Source: an uncultured Clostridium sp.
Lineage (GTDB): Bacteria; Bacillota; Clostridia; TANB77; CAG-508
Reading direction: 5' to 3'
NCBI GenBank assembly: GCA_947568535.1
Contig: CANOPF010000015.1
Coordinates: forward strand, 1 to 32,524
DNA length: 32,524 bases
Below the pieces are notes generated by a model. That model was not told the origin of the DNA. It made no database searches and was given only the letters and a program-made list of their open reading frames with translations. Every line of letters starts with the position of its first letter. Within the stretch, counting starts at the first letter, position 1. This document shows positions 8,798 through 16,942 of the stretch, piece after piece. Made by a program: the position numbers and the translations under genes.

Positions 8798-8828
8798 AAT
8801 AATTCCTCCTTAATTTTATTCTGGAATT

Positions 8829-8857
8829 ATTGTAAATAAAAAAGCTACATTTGTCAA
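8829..8857 (-). promoter_or_regulatory. Promoter of the PyrE-like gene
   Basis: On the minus strand, TTGACA (plus 8852-8857) and TACAAT (plus 8829-8834) are 17 bp apart, close upstream of the ribosome-binding site. Confidence 0.7.
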
Positions 8858-8873
8858 TTATTTTTTATTCTTC

Positions 8874-8902
8874 TTGACATTTATTTTGTTTTACTATATG
8901 AT
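8874..8902 (+). promoter_or_regulatory. Promoter of the membrane-anchored unknown protein
   Basis: TTGACA (8874-8879) and TATGAT (8897-8902) have a 17-bp spacer, about 30 bases before a strong ribosome-binding site (AAAAGGGGAAG) and the ATG at 8931. Confidence 0.7.
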
Positions 8903-8956
8903 TTTATCAAAATAGAAAAGGGGAAGAAAAATGAAGTTAACAGGGAAAAAAATTGG

Positions 8957-9781
8957 ATGATTATTTTAATGATTGTTTTCATTCTTTTACTTATTATTGT
9001 TGTTACTGTTATAGGTGTGAATAATGGTAAAAAATCTAATGAATATAAGGATAATTATACTGATAATGGTGAGTACTATTATGGTGATTATGGAGAATTC
9101 AATGATGAGGAGGAAGGAAATGAATCCAATCAGGTTAATGAAAATTATGTCAAAATGGCAAAAGACATATGGAAAAAAGAAGTTATCTTGTTAAAAGCAT
9201 TAAAAGAAGGAGATATACAAATTCTAATAGACAATGCTAGAGAAGATGAATATATGATTGAAGATTTGGCTAAAAATGCAGATCAAGAATTTATCGATGC
9301 TGCTTCGCAATACATAAAAACAATGTATGCTGATTTAACTTGGAATGAACCAGATGAAGAAAGATATGAATCATGGGCATTACAGTTAGAAAGAGATATC
9401 AATGAAAAATTACAAGGTGATGGATTAATGGATGATTGGATAAGATTGAATACAGAAGATCTAGTGCAAGGAAAGAATTTTGTTAGTCTATCTTCTGAAT
9501 ATAGAAAATTATATCCTAATGCTACTGGTGAGTGGAACAATGAAACAACAGTAGAAGCTTATCAAAAATTATCCAAAACATTAGAGGCAATCCCAACTGA
9601 AAGTTTATACTTGGATATTGATGTGCTAGAATTTGATAAAAATGGTAAATTTGTTTTAGCATATGATTCTGTACTATCAGATACAGAAATAGAATCATTA
9701 CATACTTCTTATTGGTTAAAACATAGATATGGAGATGATTCTTGGGTTGGACATTTTATTATGGAACAGGTGTTAGATTAA
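8957..9781 (+). CDS. Membrane-anchored extracytoplasmic protein of unknown function (start unclear)
   Basis: I do not recognise this 274-residue protein. Residues 1-20 are a strong hydrophobic helix (ILMIVFILLLIIVVTVIGV), followed by an acidic Asn/Asp/Tyr-rich linker to about 60 and then a soluble, helical, acidic domain; this looks like a single-pass protein facing outward. The start is odd. The good ribosome-binding site and ATG are at 8931, but that frame ends after nine codons at a TGA (8958-8960) overlapping the ATG at 8957. One more A in the seven-A run (8946-8952) would give a continuous protein beginning MKLTGKKNWMIILM. Either the poly-A run is misread or slips, or translation restarts at the ATGA overlap. 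A terminator follows. Confidence 0.6.
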   Translation: MIILMIVFILLLIIVVTVIGVNNGKKSNEYKDNYTDNGEYYYGDYGEFNDEEEGNESNQVNENYVKMAKDIWKKEVILLKALKEGDIQILIDNAREDEYMIEDLAKNADQEFIDAASQYIKTMYADLTWNEPDEERYESWALQLERDINEKLQGDGLMDDWIRLNTEDLVQGKNFVSLSSEYRKLYPNATGEWNNETTVEAYQKLSKTLEAIPTESLYLDIDVLEFDKNGKFVLAYDSVLSDTEIESLHTSYWLKHRYGDDSWVGHFIMEQVLD

Positions 9782-9809
9782 TGCCTAATTACAGAGTTAA
9801 GAAATAGAC

Positions 9810-9852
9810 AAAACTTGATGTTTTTTGAAAAGATAACATCAAGTTTTTTATT
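9810..9852 (+). terminator. Terminator after the membrane-anchored protein
   Basis: A 13-bp inverted repeat (9810-9822 and 9835-9847, core ACTTGATGTT/AACATCAAGT) is followed by a run of T. It separates this gene from the pyr operon. Confidence 0.8.
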
Positions 9853-9931
9853 ATATAGGGAAGAATTAAAGATTTTACCGATATAATGACAATATATTCT
9901 ATAACGATCTGCTGTTTTTTGTTAAAAGATA

Positions 9932-9960
9932 TTGATAAAAGTCAAATAAAATGATAAGAT
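9932..9960 (+). promoter_or_regulatory. Promoter of the pyr operon
   Basis: TTGATA (9932-9937) and TAAGAT (9955-9960) have 17-bp spacing. Only about 27 bases separate the -10 from the pyrC ATG, so this promoter leaves no room for a PyrR-type attenuator before the first gene. Confidence 0.55.
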
Positions 9961-9987
9961 AATAGAAACAAAATTAGGGAGGTAAAA

Positions 9988-11259
9988 ATGAAAATATTAC
10001 TAAAAAATGGAACATTAATTGACTATAAAACAAAGGTCTTTGAGAAGAAAGATATACTAATAGAAGATGACAAAATTAAAAAGATAGGAAATGAAATAAC
10101 TGAATTAGTAGACAAAGTAATTGATTGTACTAATTTTAATATTATACCTGGAATGATCGATATGCATTGTCATTTAAGAGAACCTGGGTTTGAGCATAAA
10201 GAGACAATAGAGACTGGTAGCAAAAGTGCCGTTTGTGGAGGATTTACTACAATTTGTCCAATGCCAAACACCAAACCAACGCCAGATAGTATAATGGTTT
10301 TACAAAGAATAATGGAAGAGGCAAAACGAGTTAATTTATGTAATATATTTCCTTATGCTTCTGTAACAAAAGGAGAAAAAGGAGAAGAATTGGTTGATTT
10401 TGAAGAATTAAAACAAGCAGGAGCGATAGCTTTTTCAGATGATGGGATGCCAGTCGTTAACAGTCATATAATGAGAAAAGCAATCATAGAAGCAGATAAA
10501 CTAGGAACTTTTGTAGCTTCTCATTGCGAAGAAAAATCAGTAGCTTCAGGAGCCATTAATAGAGGAAGAGTAGCAGAGCAATTAGGAGTAGATGGTGTAT
10601 TACCAGAAGCAGAAGAAATTATGGCAGCAAGAGAGATTGTTTTATCGGAAACAAACAATGTAAGGGCACATATCTGTCATATTAGTACTAAAACAACAAA
10701 AAACATGGTAAGAGATGCAAAAAAAAGAGGAGTAAAAATCTCTTGTGAGACATGTCCTCATTATTTTACCTTTACAGTAGATGAGGTCTTACAATCAGGA
10801 GTAAATGCTAAAATGAATCCTCCATTAAGAGAAGAAGAAGACAGACTGGCTATTATAGAGGGACTAAAGGAAGGAACAATTGATGCTATTATTACCGATC
10901 ATGCACCACACGCAGAAGAGGAAAAAGACAAAGGCTTAACGGAAGCACCTAATGGAATTATTGGTTTTGAAACAGCTTTGTCAGCAGAAATTATGAATCT
11001 AATTGATACAGGAGATTTAACTTACTTAGATTTAGTTAGGTTAACTTCGTATGGTCCAGCTCAATTATTAAAACTAGATAGAGGTACTATAGAGGAAGGA
11101 AAAATAGCAGATATTACTATTTTTGATCCTAATGAAGTGTATACCTATACAAAGGAAATGATTGTATCGAAGTCTAAAAATAGTCCATTTATTGGCAAAG
11201 AGTTAAAAGGAAGAGTTCAATATACGATAGTGGGAGGAAGAATTGTATATCAAAAGTAG
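9988..11259 (+). CDS. pyrC: Dihydroorotase
   Basis: A 423-residue class I dihydroorotase, the amidohydrolase that cyclises carbamoyl-aspartate to dihydroorotate, the third step of UMP synthesis. The metal-binding DMHCHLREPG gives H60 and H62 plus substrate-binding R64. FTTICPMPNTKP, IAFSDDGMPV, the metal-ligand histidine regions ASHCEEKS and AHICHIST, and ITDHAPHAEEEK with the catalytic aspartate follow in the family order. C-terminal KGRVQYTIVGGRIVY completes the small beta domain. Start supported by GGGAGG. It opens a cluster with an ArsC-like gene, pyrF, pyrK and pyrD. Length and motifs are entirely normal. Confidence 0.96.
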   Translation: MKILLKNGTLIDYKTKVFEKKDILIEDDKIKKIGNEITELVDKVIDCTNFNIIPGMIDMHCHLREPGFEHKETIETGSKSAVCGGFTTICPMPNTKPTPDSIMVLQRIMEEAKRVNLCNIFPYASVTKGEKGEELVDFEELKQAGAIAFSDDGMPVVNSHIMRKAIIEADKLGTFVASHCEEKSVASGAINRGRVAEQLGVDGVLPEAEEIMAAREIVLSETNNVRAHICHISTKTTKNMVRDAKKRGVKISCETCPHYFTFTVDEVLQSGVNAKMNPPLREEEDRLAIIEGLKEGTIDAIITDHAPHAEEEKDKGLTEAPNGIIGFETALSAEIMNLIDTGDLTYLDLVRLTSYGPAQLLKLDRGTIEEGKIADITIFDPNEVYTYTKEMIVSKSKNSPFIGKELKGRVQYTIVGGRIVYQK

Positions 11260-11360
11260 AATAGAATACTCTTATTATATTAGAAAATTAGATTCTGCTA
11301 ATACAGATTTACAACTTTATCGATGATGAAAGCTAAATATGAAAAAAGGAGTAAGTTACT

Positions 11361-11714
11361 ATGAAAAATTTATTCATATGGTATCCAAAATGTACTACTT
11401 GTCAAAAAGCAAAAAAATATCTCGAAAACAACAATATTTCTTTTGAAGAGAGACATATAGTAGAAGAGACACCAACAAAGGAAGAATTAGAAAAATGGAT
11501 TGGACAAAGCGGATTAGAAATCAAAAAGTTTTTTAACACAAGTGGACTAAAATATAAAGAATTAAATTTAAAAGAAAAATTACCCAATATGACAGATGAA
11601 CAAAAAATAAAATTATTAGCATCGAATGGAATGTTAATTAAAAGACCCTTATTCATTAATGATAAAACAGTATTAATAGGATTTAAAGAAAAGGAATGGA
11701 GAGAAAATATATGA
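11361..11714 (+). CDS. ArsC/Spx-family thioredoxin-fold protein
   Basis: A 117-residue protein of the ArsC/Spx/YffB family. The redox motif CTTC (C11-x2-C14) follows the first strand (FIWYPKCTTCQKAKKYLE). ISFEERHIVEETPTKEELEKW and the later FNTSGLKYKEL and IKRPLFINDKTVLIGF are family landmarks; the RP dipeptide is conserved in ArsC-like folds. Members include arsenate reductases, the RNA-polymerase-binding regulator Spx and proteins of unknown reductase activity. No arsenic genes are nearby, so arsenate reduction is not supported by context. It lies between pyrC and pyrF, and its TGA overlaps the pyrF ATG, implying translational coupling. Start set by AAAAGGAG. Exact role unknown. Confidence 0.82.
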   Translation: MKNLFIWYPKCTTCQKAKKYLENNNISFEERHIVEETPTKEELEKWIGQSGLEIKKFFNTSGLKYKELNLKEKLPNMTDEQKIKLLASNGMLIKRPLFINDKTVLIGFKEKEWRENI

Positions 11715-12649
11715 ATGGAATGGATCGATTAATAGAAAAAATTAAACAAACCAATAATCCAACAGTAATAGGGTTAGATCCAAGATATGAAATGCTACCA
11801 AAAGGATTAACAAAAAAATACACTCAAGATTTAGAAGGTGTAGCAAAAGCAATCATTGAATTCAATAAAGCTTTGATCGATAATACCTATGATATTATAC
11901 CAGCAGTTAAAGTGCAAATTGCTTTTTATGAAATGTATGGAATTCCTGGAATGGAAGCATTTAAAGAAACTTGTCGTTATGCTAAAGAAAAAGGAATGGT
12001 AGTTATAGCCGATATTAAGAGAGGTGATATTGGTTCTACAGCACAAGCATATTCCCATGCTTTCTTAGGTAAAACATCCATTGGAGAAAAAGAGGAATTT
12101 ATTTATGATGTGGATTTTGTCACAATTAATCCATATATGGGAACTGACTGTGTTAAGCCATTTGTAGAAGATTGTAAAAAATATGACAAAGGAATTTTCT
12201 TACTAGTAAAAACATCCAATCCATCTTCTGGAGAACTTCAAGATTTAAAATTAGAAAATGGCAAAGAAATATATAACCAAGTAGCAGAGTTAGTAGAAAA
12301 ATGGGGAAAAGAGTTAAGAGGTGAAAATGGTTATAGTAGTGTAGCAGCAGTAGTAGGAGCAACCTATCCAGAACAGTTAGAACAAATTCGAGAAGTAGCA
12401 CCACATACCTATTTCCTAATTCCTGGATATGGTGCACAAGGAGGAAAAGCGAAGGATATCGTATTAGGATTTGATGACAATGGATTGGGAGGAATTGTAA
12501 ATGCATCAAGAAGTTTAATGTGTGCTTATCAATCAGAACAATGGAAAGAGCAATATGGAGAAGAAGACTATGCAAAAGCAACAAGAGCTGAAGCATTCAG
12601 AATGAAAGAAGAATTAAATCAAGCAATCAAAATGAAAATATATGGCTAA
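11711..12649 (+). CDS. pyrF: Orotidine 5'-phosphate decarboxylase
   Basis: A 312-residue OMP decarboxylase of the longer bacterial subfamily, the last step to UMP. The catalytic D-x-K-x-x-D array is ADIKRGDIGSTA, with D101, K103 and D106 as numbered from this start. Substrate-contact TVIGLDPRYEMLP, KVQIAFYEMYG, VTINPYMGTDCVKPF and the phosphate-binding LIPGYGAQGG and IVNASRSLM segments are all present. ATG at 11711 is chosen because it overlaps the upstream TGA (ATGA) and has GGAG 5' to it; an in-frame ATG at 11696 would overlap the ArsC-like gene by 19 bases and lacks spacing to a Shine-Dalgarno. Its last codons form the left arm of a hairpin element. Confidence 0.95.
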   Translation: MNGMDRLIEKIKQTNNPTVIGLDPRYEMLPKGLTKKYTQDLEGVAKAIIEFNKALIDNTYDIIPAVKVQIAFYEMYGIPGMEAFKETCRYAKEKGMVVIADIKRGDIGSTAQAYSHAFLGKTSIGEKEEFIYDVDFVTINPYMGTDCVKPFVEDCKKYDKGIFLLVKTSNPSSGELQDLKLENGKEIYNQVAELVEKWGKELRGENGYSSVAAVVGATYPEQLEQIREVAPHTYFLIPGYGAQGGKAKDIVLGFDDNGLGGIVNASRSLMCAYQSEQWKEQYGEEDYAKATRAEAFRMKEELNQAIKMKIYG

Positions 12650-12673
12650 TTTGGGACAGGCACCAATTAACCA
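12642..12673. repeat. Imperfect palindromic element, copy 1 (pyrF-pyrK gap)
   Basis: ATGGCTAATTTGGG (12642 on) and CACCAATTAACCAT (to 12673) form an imperfect hairpin around ACAGG. Its left arm includes the last codons and stop of pyrF. It shares ATGGCTAA-N2-TGGGACAG and a terminal CCAT with a second copy in the next gap at 13497-13529. Confidence 0.6.
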
Positions 12674-12700
12674 TCTAAAATTTAAAGGGAGGGAAAAAGT

Positions 12701-13492
12701 ATGTCAGAGCAAATACAAGCAGAATTAGTGAAAAAAGTGCAATTAAAACCAGACATATTTCAATTTAGTGTGAAAGCACCAAATATTGTAAGAGAAGCAA
12801 AGCCAGGAAATTTCATAGAAATAAGGGTAACCGAACAAACTGAACCTTTTCTGCGAAGACCAATTAGTATTTATAATTTAGATAGAGAAAATGGTATTTT
12901 GGAATTTATTTTTCAAGTAAAGGGAAAAGGAACGGAAATTTTAGCTAAAAGAGAGGTTGGAAAAAATATTGATATAGTTGGGCCAATTGGCTATGGAACT
13001 TTTAAATATCAAGATAAGCAAAATTTGGCTATTATAGGAGGAGGAATTGGCGTATTTCCTTTATATGAGTTAGCTAAATGTGCCAAAAAAGATGGGAAAA
13101 AAGTTACTACCTATTTAGGTTTTAGAAATAAAGATTTTGTGGTATTAGAAAAAGAATTTAAGAATGTTTCTGATGAACTTATATTAACAACAGATGATGG
13201 AAGTTATGTTAGAAAAGGATTTGCCATTAACTATTTAGAAGAAGACTTGCAAAAGAGTAAAATAGATGCTATTTATGCTTGTGGTCCATTACCTATGTTA
13301 AGAGCAGTACAAAAATTAGCCATAGAAAAACAGATACCATGCCAAATATCATTAGAAGAAAAAATGGCTTGTGGTTTAGGAGTGTGCTTAGGTTGTGCAG
13401 TCAAAACAGCAAAAAGTCCAAAAGAAGCACCAGAGTATTGGCATGTTTGCAAAGCTGGACCAGTATTTAATGCACAAGATGTAGAGATTTAA
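12701..13492 (+). CDS. pyrK: Dihydroorotate dehydrogenase B (NAD) electron transfer subunit
   Basis: A 263-residue ferredoxin-reductase-type subunit that carries electrons from PyrD to NAD through FAD and a [2Fe-2S] cluster. The FAD-binding RRPISIYN motif, the GGGIGVFPLYELAK nucleotide-binding stretch and CGPLPMLRAV mark the two reductase domains. The C-terminal cluster cysteines are C224, C229, C232 (MACGLGVCLGCAVK) and C250 (WHVCKAGPVF). All expected ligands are present and length is normal. Start set by AAAGGGAGGG. It sits just before its partner gene pyrD, which confirms the type 1B system. Confidence 0.95.
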   Translation: MSEQIQAELVKKVQLKPDIFQFSVKAPNIVREAKPGNFIEIRVTEQTEPFLRRPISIYNLDRENGILEFIFQVKGKGTEILAKREVGKNIDIVGPIGYGTFKYQDKQNLAIIGGGIGVFPLYELAKCAKKDGKKVTTYLGFRNKDFVVLEKEFKNVSDELILTTDDGSYVRKGFAINYLEEDLQKSKIDAIYACGPLPMLRAVQKLAIEKQIPCQISLEEKMACGLGVCLGCAVKTAKSPKEAPEYWHVCKAGPVFNAQDVEI

Positions 13493-13496
13493 TAAA

Positions 13497-13529
13497 ATGG
13501 CTAAAGTGGGACAGCCCCAGTTTAGCCAT
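13497..13529. repeat. Imperfect palindromic element, copy 2 (pyrK-pyrD gap)
   Basis: ATGGCTAAAGTGGG (13497-13510) and CCCAGTTTAGCCAT (13516-13529) pair with one mismatch around ACAGC. It resembles the copy at 12642-12673. No T-run follows, so it is not a normal terminator. It could set pyrK/pyrD mRNA stability or be a REP-like mobile repeat. Confidence 0.65.
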
Positions 13530-13548
13530 GAGGAAAAAGGAGGAAAAA

Positions 13549-14460
13549 ATGAATACGGAAGTTAATTTAGCTGGAATAAAAATGAAAAATCCAGTAACAG
13601 TGGCGTCAGGAACATTTGGATATGGAAGAGAGTTTAGCCAATTTTTTGATTTGAGTAAGTTAGGAGGAATTATTACTAAAGGAACGTCTTTAAAACCTAG
13701 GAGTGGAAACAAACCTTCTAGGGTGTATGAGACAGCAAGTGGTATGCTAAATAGTATAGGATTACAAAATCCAGGTGTAGAGTATTTTGCACAAAATGAT
13801 CTTCCTTTTCTAAAAAAATTTGATACAGCAATTATTGTTAATGCTTGTGGTAGTTGCATTGAGGAATATGTGGAACTTGGTAAAATATTAAATACTTTAC
13901 CTATTGATGGTGTTGAGTTGAATTTATCTTGCCCTAATGTAAAAGCAGGTTGTATGGCTTTTGGTAATACTTATGAGGGGGTAAAACAAGTGACTTCAGA
14001 GGTACGAAAAGTTTTAGATAAGCCTCTTATTGTAAAATTAACACCGAATGTTACCGATATTGCTTCTATTGCTAAAGCAGTAGAGGATGCGGGAGCAGAT
14101 GGTGTATCTTTGATTAATACATTGCTAGGTATGAAAATAGATATTGATAAAAGAAGACCAGTTCTTGCTAATAATACTGGTGGTCTTTCAGGTCCAGCAA
14201 TTAAACCAGTAGCAGTTCGTATGGTTTATCAAGTCGCACAAGCAGTAAATATCCCTGTTTTGGGCATGGGGGGGATTATTAATGGTGAAGATGCGATTGA
14301 ATTTATGTTAGCAGGAGCAAATGCAATTTCTATTGGAGCTGGAAATTTTATTCATCCATTAACTAGTATTCATACGATTGAAGAAATCGAGAATTATATG
14401 GAAAAATATCATATTGAAGATATTAATCGTATTGTAGGAACTGTTCAAATGAATGGGTAA
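13549..14460 (+). CDS. pyrD: Dihydroorotate dehydrogenase B (NAD) catalytic subunit
   Basis: A 303-residue FMN TIM-barrel subunit of type 1B dihydroorotate dehydrogenase, oxidising dihydroorotate to orotate. N-terminal [51 protein letters not shown] (catalytic cysteine C128), IVKLTPNV and the FMN phosphate-binding [19 protein letters not shown] are all typical. Start at 13549 is chosen because AAGGAGG lies immediately upstream; the in-frame ATG at 13528 lies in the hairpin element and has no Shine-Dalgarno. The pairing with pyrK shows the NAD-linked type. ispG begins about 40 bases later. Confidence 0.95.
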   Translation: MNTEVNLAGIKMKNPVTVASGTFGYGREFSQFFDLSKLGGIITKGTSLKPRSGNKPSRVYETASGMLNSIGLQNPGVEYFAQNDLPFLKKFDTAIIVNACGSCIEEYVELGKILNTLPIDGVELNLSCPNVKAGCMAFGNTYEGVKQVTSEVRKVLDKPLIVKLTPNVTDIASIAKAVEDAGADGVSLINTLLGMKIDIDKRRPVLANNTGGLSGPAIKPVAVRMVYQVAQAVNIPVLGMGGIINGEDAIEFMLAGANAISIGAGNFIHPLTSIHTIEEIENYMEKYHIEDINRIVGTVQMNG

Positions 14461-14500
14461 TAGAAAAATTGTATTAGGCATGGTTAGGAAAGGAAATAAA

Positions 14501-15548
14501 ATGGAAAGAACAGAGACGAGAAAAGTAATGGTGGGAAACGTAGCAATTGGAGGACAAAATAAAGTAGTTATACAATCTATGTGTAATACGAAAACGAAAG
14601 ATGTAGAAGCAACGGTTAGTCAGATATGGGAATTAGAAAAAGCAGGGTGTGAAATTATTCGTGTAGCTTGTTTGGACAAAGAAGATGCAAAAGCGATCAA
14701 AGAGATAAAACAAAAAATTCACATTCCTATTGTTGCTGATATTCATTTTGATTATCAAATTGCTTTAGAAGCAATTGAAGCTGGAGCAGATAAAATTAGA
14801 ATTAATCCAGGAAATATTGGTTCAGAAGAAAAGGTAAAAGCAGTTGTGGATAGTTGTAAAAAGCATCATGTACCAATAAGGATTGGGGTAAATGCAGGTT
14901 CTCTAGAAAAGGATTTACTGACTAGAGATGGAAAACCAACAGCAAGAGCTATGGTAGAAAGTGCAAGAAGACATGTTAAAATTTTAGAAAACTTGGATTT
15001 TCATGACTATATTATTGCATTAAAAGCTTCTAACTTAGATTTGTGTATCAGAGCTTATGAAAGAGCAGCAGAGGAATTTGATTGCCCGCTTCATTTAGGA
15101 ATTACAGAAGCAGGAACAGAATTTAGTGGAACAATTAAATCGAGTATTGGTCTTGGTGTTTTATTAAGGCAAGGCATTGGCGATACGATACGTGTTTCTC
15201 TATCTGATGATCCAATTAAAGAGATTAAAGTAGCCAAAGAGATTTTAAAAAACTGCCATTTATATCATAAATTTCCAACATTAATTGCTTGTCCTACATG
15301 TGGAAGAACACAAATTGATTTGATTCCAATAGCAAAAGAAATAGAGACATTTTTAGAAACAATAGAAAGTGATATTACAGTAGCCGTTATGGGGTGTGCG
15401 GTTAATCGGTCCAGGGGAGGCTAGAGAAGCAGATATAGGAATAGCAGGTGGTATTAAAGAAGGACTTTTGTTTAAAAAGGGAGAAATTATAAGAAAAATA
15501 AAACAAGAAGACATGGTAGAAGAGCTAAAGCAAGAAATTAGTAATATG
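14501..15548 (+). CDS. ispG: IspG domain of an IspG-IspH fusion, with a one-base insertion
   Basis: IspG (GcpE) converts MEcPP to HMBPP, the sixth enzymatic step of the MEP isoprenoid pathway, using a [4Fe-4S] cluster. [40 protein letters not shown] and RIGVNAGSL are the TIM-barrel landmarks. Cluster cysteines are C264 and C267 ([12 protein letters not shown]) and C299 (MGCAVN). Then a spare C at 15407 shifts the frame so that the expected [16 protein letters not shown], with the glutamate ligand, is read in another frame. Removing that base restores the family sequence. The corrected frame has no stop and runs straight into IspH. ATG at 14501 follows AGGAAAGGA; the open frame from 14453 overlaps pyrD without support. 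As written, a product of this frame ends at 15424 without its last Fe-S ligand. Confidence 0.9.
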
Positions 15549-16427
15549 ATAGAAGAAAAAAGGAAAAGAGAAAAAGTAATAAAAATTACAGTAGGTAGAA
15601 CAGCAGGTTTTTGTTATGGTGTAAGAAGAGCAGTAGAAGGAGCAATCAAAAAAGCCAAGCAGACAAAAGAGCCAATTTATTGTTTAGGAGAAATTGTACA
15701 TAATAGGCAAGTGATAGAAAAATTAGAAGACTTGGGAATAAAATTTGTAGAGACAATAGAAGAAGTTAAAGAGGGAATGGTTTTGATTCGAGCACATGGT
15801 GTTTCTAAAGAAATTTATCAAACAGCAAGGAAAATGAATCTTACCATACAAGATTATACTTGTCCAAGTGTTATAAAAGTTCATAAAATAGCAGAGAAAT
15901 TTAGTCAGAAAGGTTATTTTGTTTTTTTACTAGGAATTGAAAACCATCCTGAAAATATAGGAACAATTAGTTATTGTGGAAATGATTATTATGTTTTTAA
16001 CGCTAAAGAGGAATTAGAAGAGGCTATGAAAGCTTTTAAAGAATCTAAGAAAAAGAAATTACTTTTAATTGCACAAACTACATTTAATTTAAGAAAATTC
16101 TATGAGATAGAAGAAAGGATTCAAAAACAATTAGAAAAGGATATCTTTTTTGTTGCTAAAAATACAATTTGTAGATCTACTGAAATAAGACAAAAGGAAA
16201 CGGATAAACTTTCTAAAAAGGTAGATTCTATGATTATTGTAGGAGGAAAAAATAGTTCAAATACTAAAAAACTGTATGAAATAGCCAAAAAGAATTGTGA
16301 GAATACTATTTTAGTAGAAACAGTTCGAGATTTAAAAGAAAAAGAAATGGAAGGAAAAGTAGGTATTATGGCAGGTGCTTCTACACCACAAGAGAGCATT
16401 GAGGAAATAAAAAGAAACCTCATCTAA
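15549..16427 (+). CDS. ispH: IspH domain (HMBPP reductase), continuous with IspG
   Basis: IspH (LytB) reduces HMBPP to IPP and DMAPP, ending the MEP pathway. In frame-corrected numbering of the whole 641-residue unit, the three [4Fe-4S] cysteines are C371 (GFCYGVRRAV), C454 (YTCPSVIKVH) and C557 (NTICRSTEIRQ). The catalytic-site stretch ENHPENIGTISYC and the substrate-binding VGGKNSSNTKKLYEIA are also present. The domain boundary is placed near the in-frame ATG at 15549, but no Shine-Dalgarno precedes it or the GTG at 15396, so separate translation is not well supported. A lysine/glutamate-rich linker joins the domains. The C-terminus ends in a terminator hairpin, with no RpsA (S1) fusion such as occurs in some Clostridia. 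Confidence 0.92.
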   Translation: MEEKRKREKVIKITVGRTAGFCYGVRRAVEGAIKKAKQTKEPIYCLGEIVHNRQVIEKLEDLGIKFVETIEEVKEGMVLIRAHGVSKEIYQTARKMNLTIQDYTCPSVIKVHKIAEKFSQKGYFVFLLGIENHPENIGTISYCGNDYYVFNAKEELEEAMKAFKESKKKKLLLIAQTTFNLRKFYEIEERIQKQLEKDIFFVAKNTICRSTEIRQKETDKLSKKVDSMIIVGGKNSSNTKKLYEIAKKNCENTILVETVRDLKEKEMEGKVGIMAGASTPQESIEEIKRNLI

Positions 16428-16457
16428 GGAGATTAGTCTCTTTAGGTGAGGTTTTTT
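16416..16457 (+). terminator. Terminator after ispH
   Basis: A near-perfect 16-17-bp stem (16416-16432 and 16437-16452) with a TTAG loop is followed by TTTTTT. It overlaps the ispH stop codon. Confidence 0.88.
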
Positions 16458-16483
16458 GTATGATTTTCTGTTTTGATGAACCA

Positions 16484-16942
16484 TTATTGTTCATTTGAAG
16501 TAGCTTGCGTATTACTTGTACCAACATATTCTGACTTACCAAAAGCTAAAATCATAGAGAAAATAGGTGGTAAGAAGAATAATCCAACAGCCCAACCACT
16601 GTCCTTTCCGAAAGATGTAGCCAATTTATAAGCAAGAATAGCGTTCATAGCAATTATGGCAATCCATCCAATGAATGGAATAACACCAGCTAAATATACT
16701 AAAATTAACCATGGAGAAAGTCCAGAAATTTTAAATAAAATGACCGTATTATAAATTGGAATAATAGCTTTCCAACCTTTCTCGCCAGCTTTGTTGAATA
16801 ATTTCCACATAGCAATAATTTGAACGATAACAATTGCCAAAATAATTACGATATAAACCATTAAAAAGCTTGCAATAGCAGTAGAAGCAATAGCAATATC
16901 ATAATTTGATGGATAGTTACTATAATAATTAGCATATCCCAT
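16484..16942 (-). CDS. DUF5684 domain-containing membrane protein
   Basis: A 152-residue integral membrane protein of the DUF5684 family. The signature is MWKLFNKAGEKGWKAIIPIYNT, followed by ISGLSPWLILVYLAGVIPFIGW and GVGLFFLPPIFSMILAFGKS-like sequence (here AVGLFFLPPIFSMILAFGKS). Hydrophobic segments lie at about 20-45, 62-90, 90-108 and 115-135, so four membrane spans are likely, with a short polar tail (TSNTQATSNEQ). The family is often annotated near signal peptidases but its function is unknown. The start at 16942 follows AAAAGGAGGAATT. It is a single-gene unit facing away from the hydrogenase operon; a TATAAT lies upstream without a clear -35. Confidence 0.8.
   Translation of the reverse strand: MGYANYYSNYPSNYDIAIASTAIASFLMVYIVIILAIVIVQIIAMWKLFNKAGEKGWKAIIPIYNTVILFKISGLSPWLILVYLAGVIPFIGWIAIIAMNAILAYKLATSFGKDSGWAVGLFFLPPIFSMILAFGKSEYVGTSNTQATSNEQ

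Noticed and set aside
9856..9987. PyrR attenuator before pyrC
   Set aside because: The best promoter starts just 30 bases before pyrC, and no PyrR-binding loop or terminator/antiterminator pair was found.
12153..12596. 147-residue minus-strand ORF inside pyrF
   Set aside because: Leucine/histidine-rich shadow of pyrF with no ribosome-binding site or family features.
15396..16427. IspH starting at GTG 15396
   Set aside because: The first 47 residues are IspG's C-terminus, and no ribosome-binding site precedes the GTG; it is the downstream frame of the shifted IspG.
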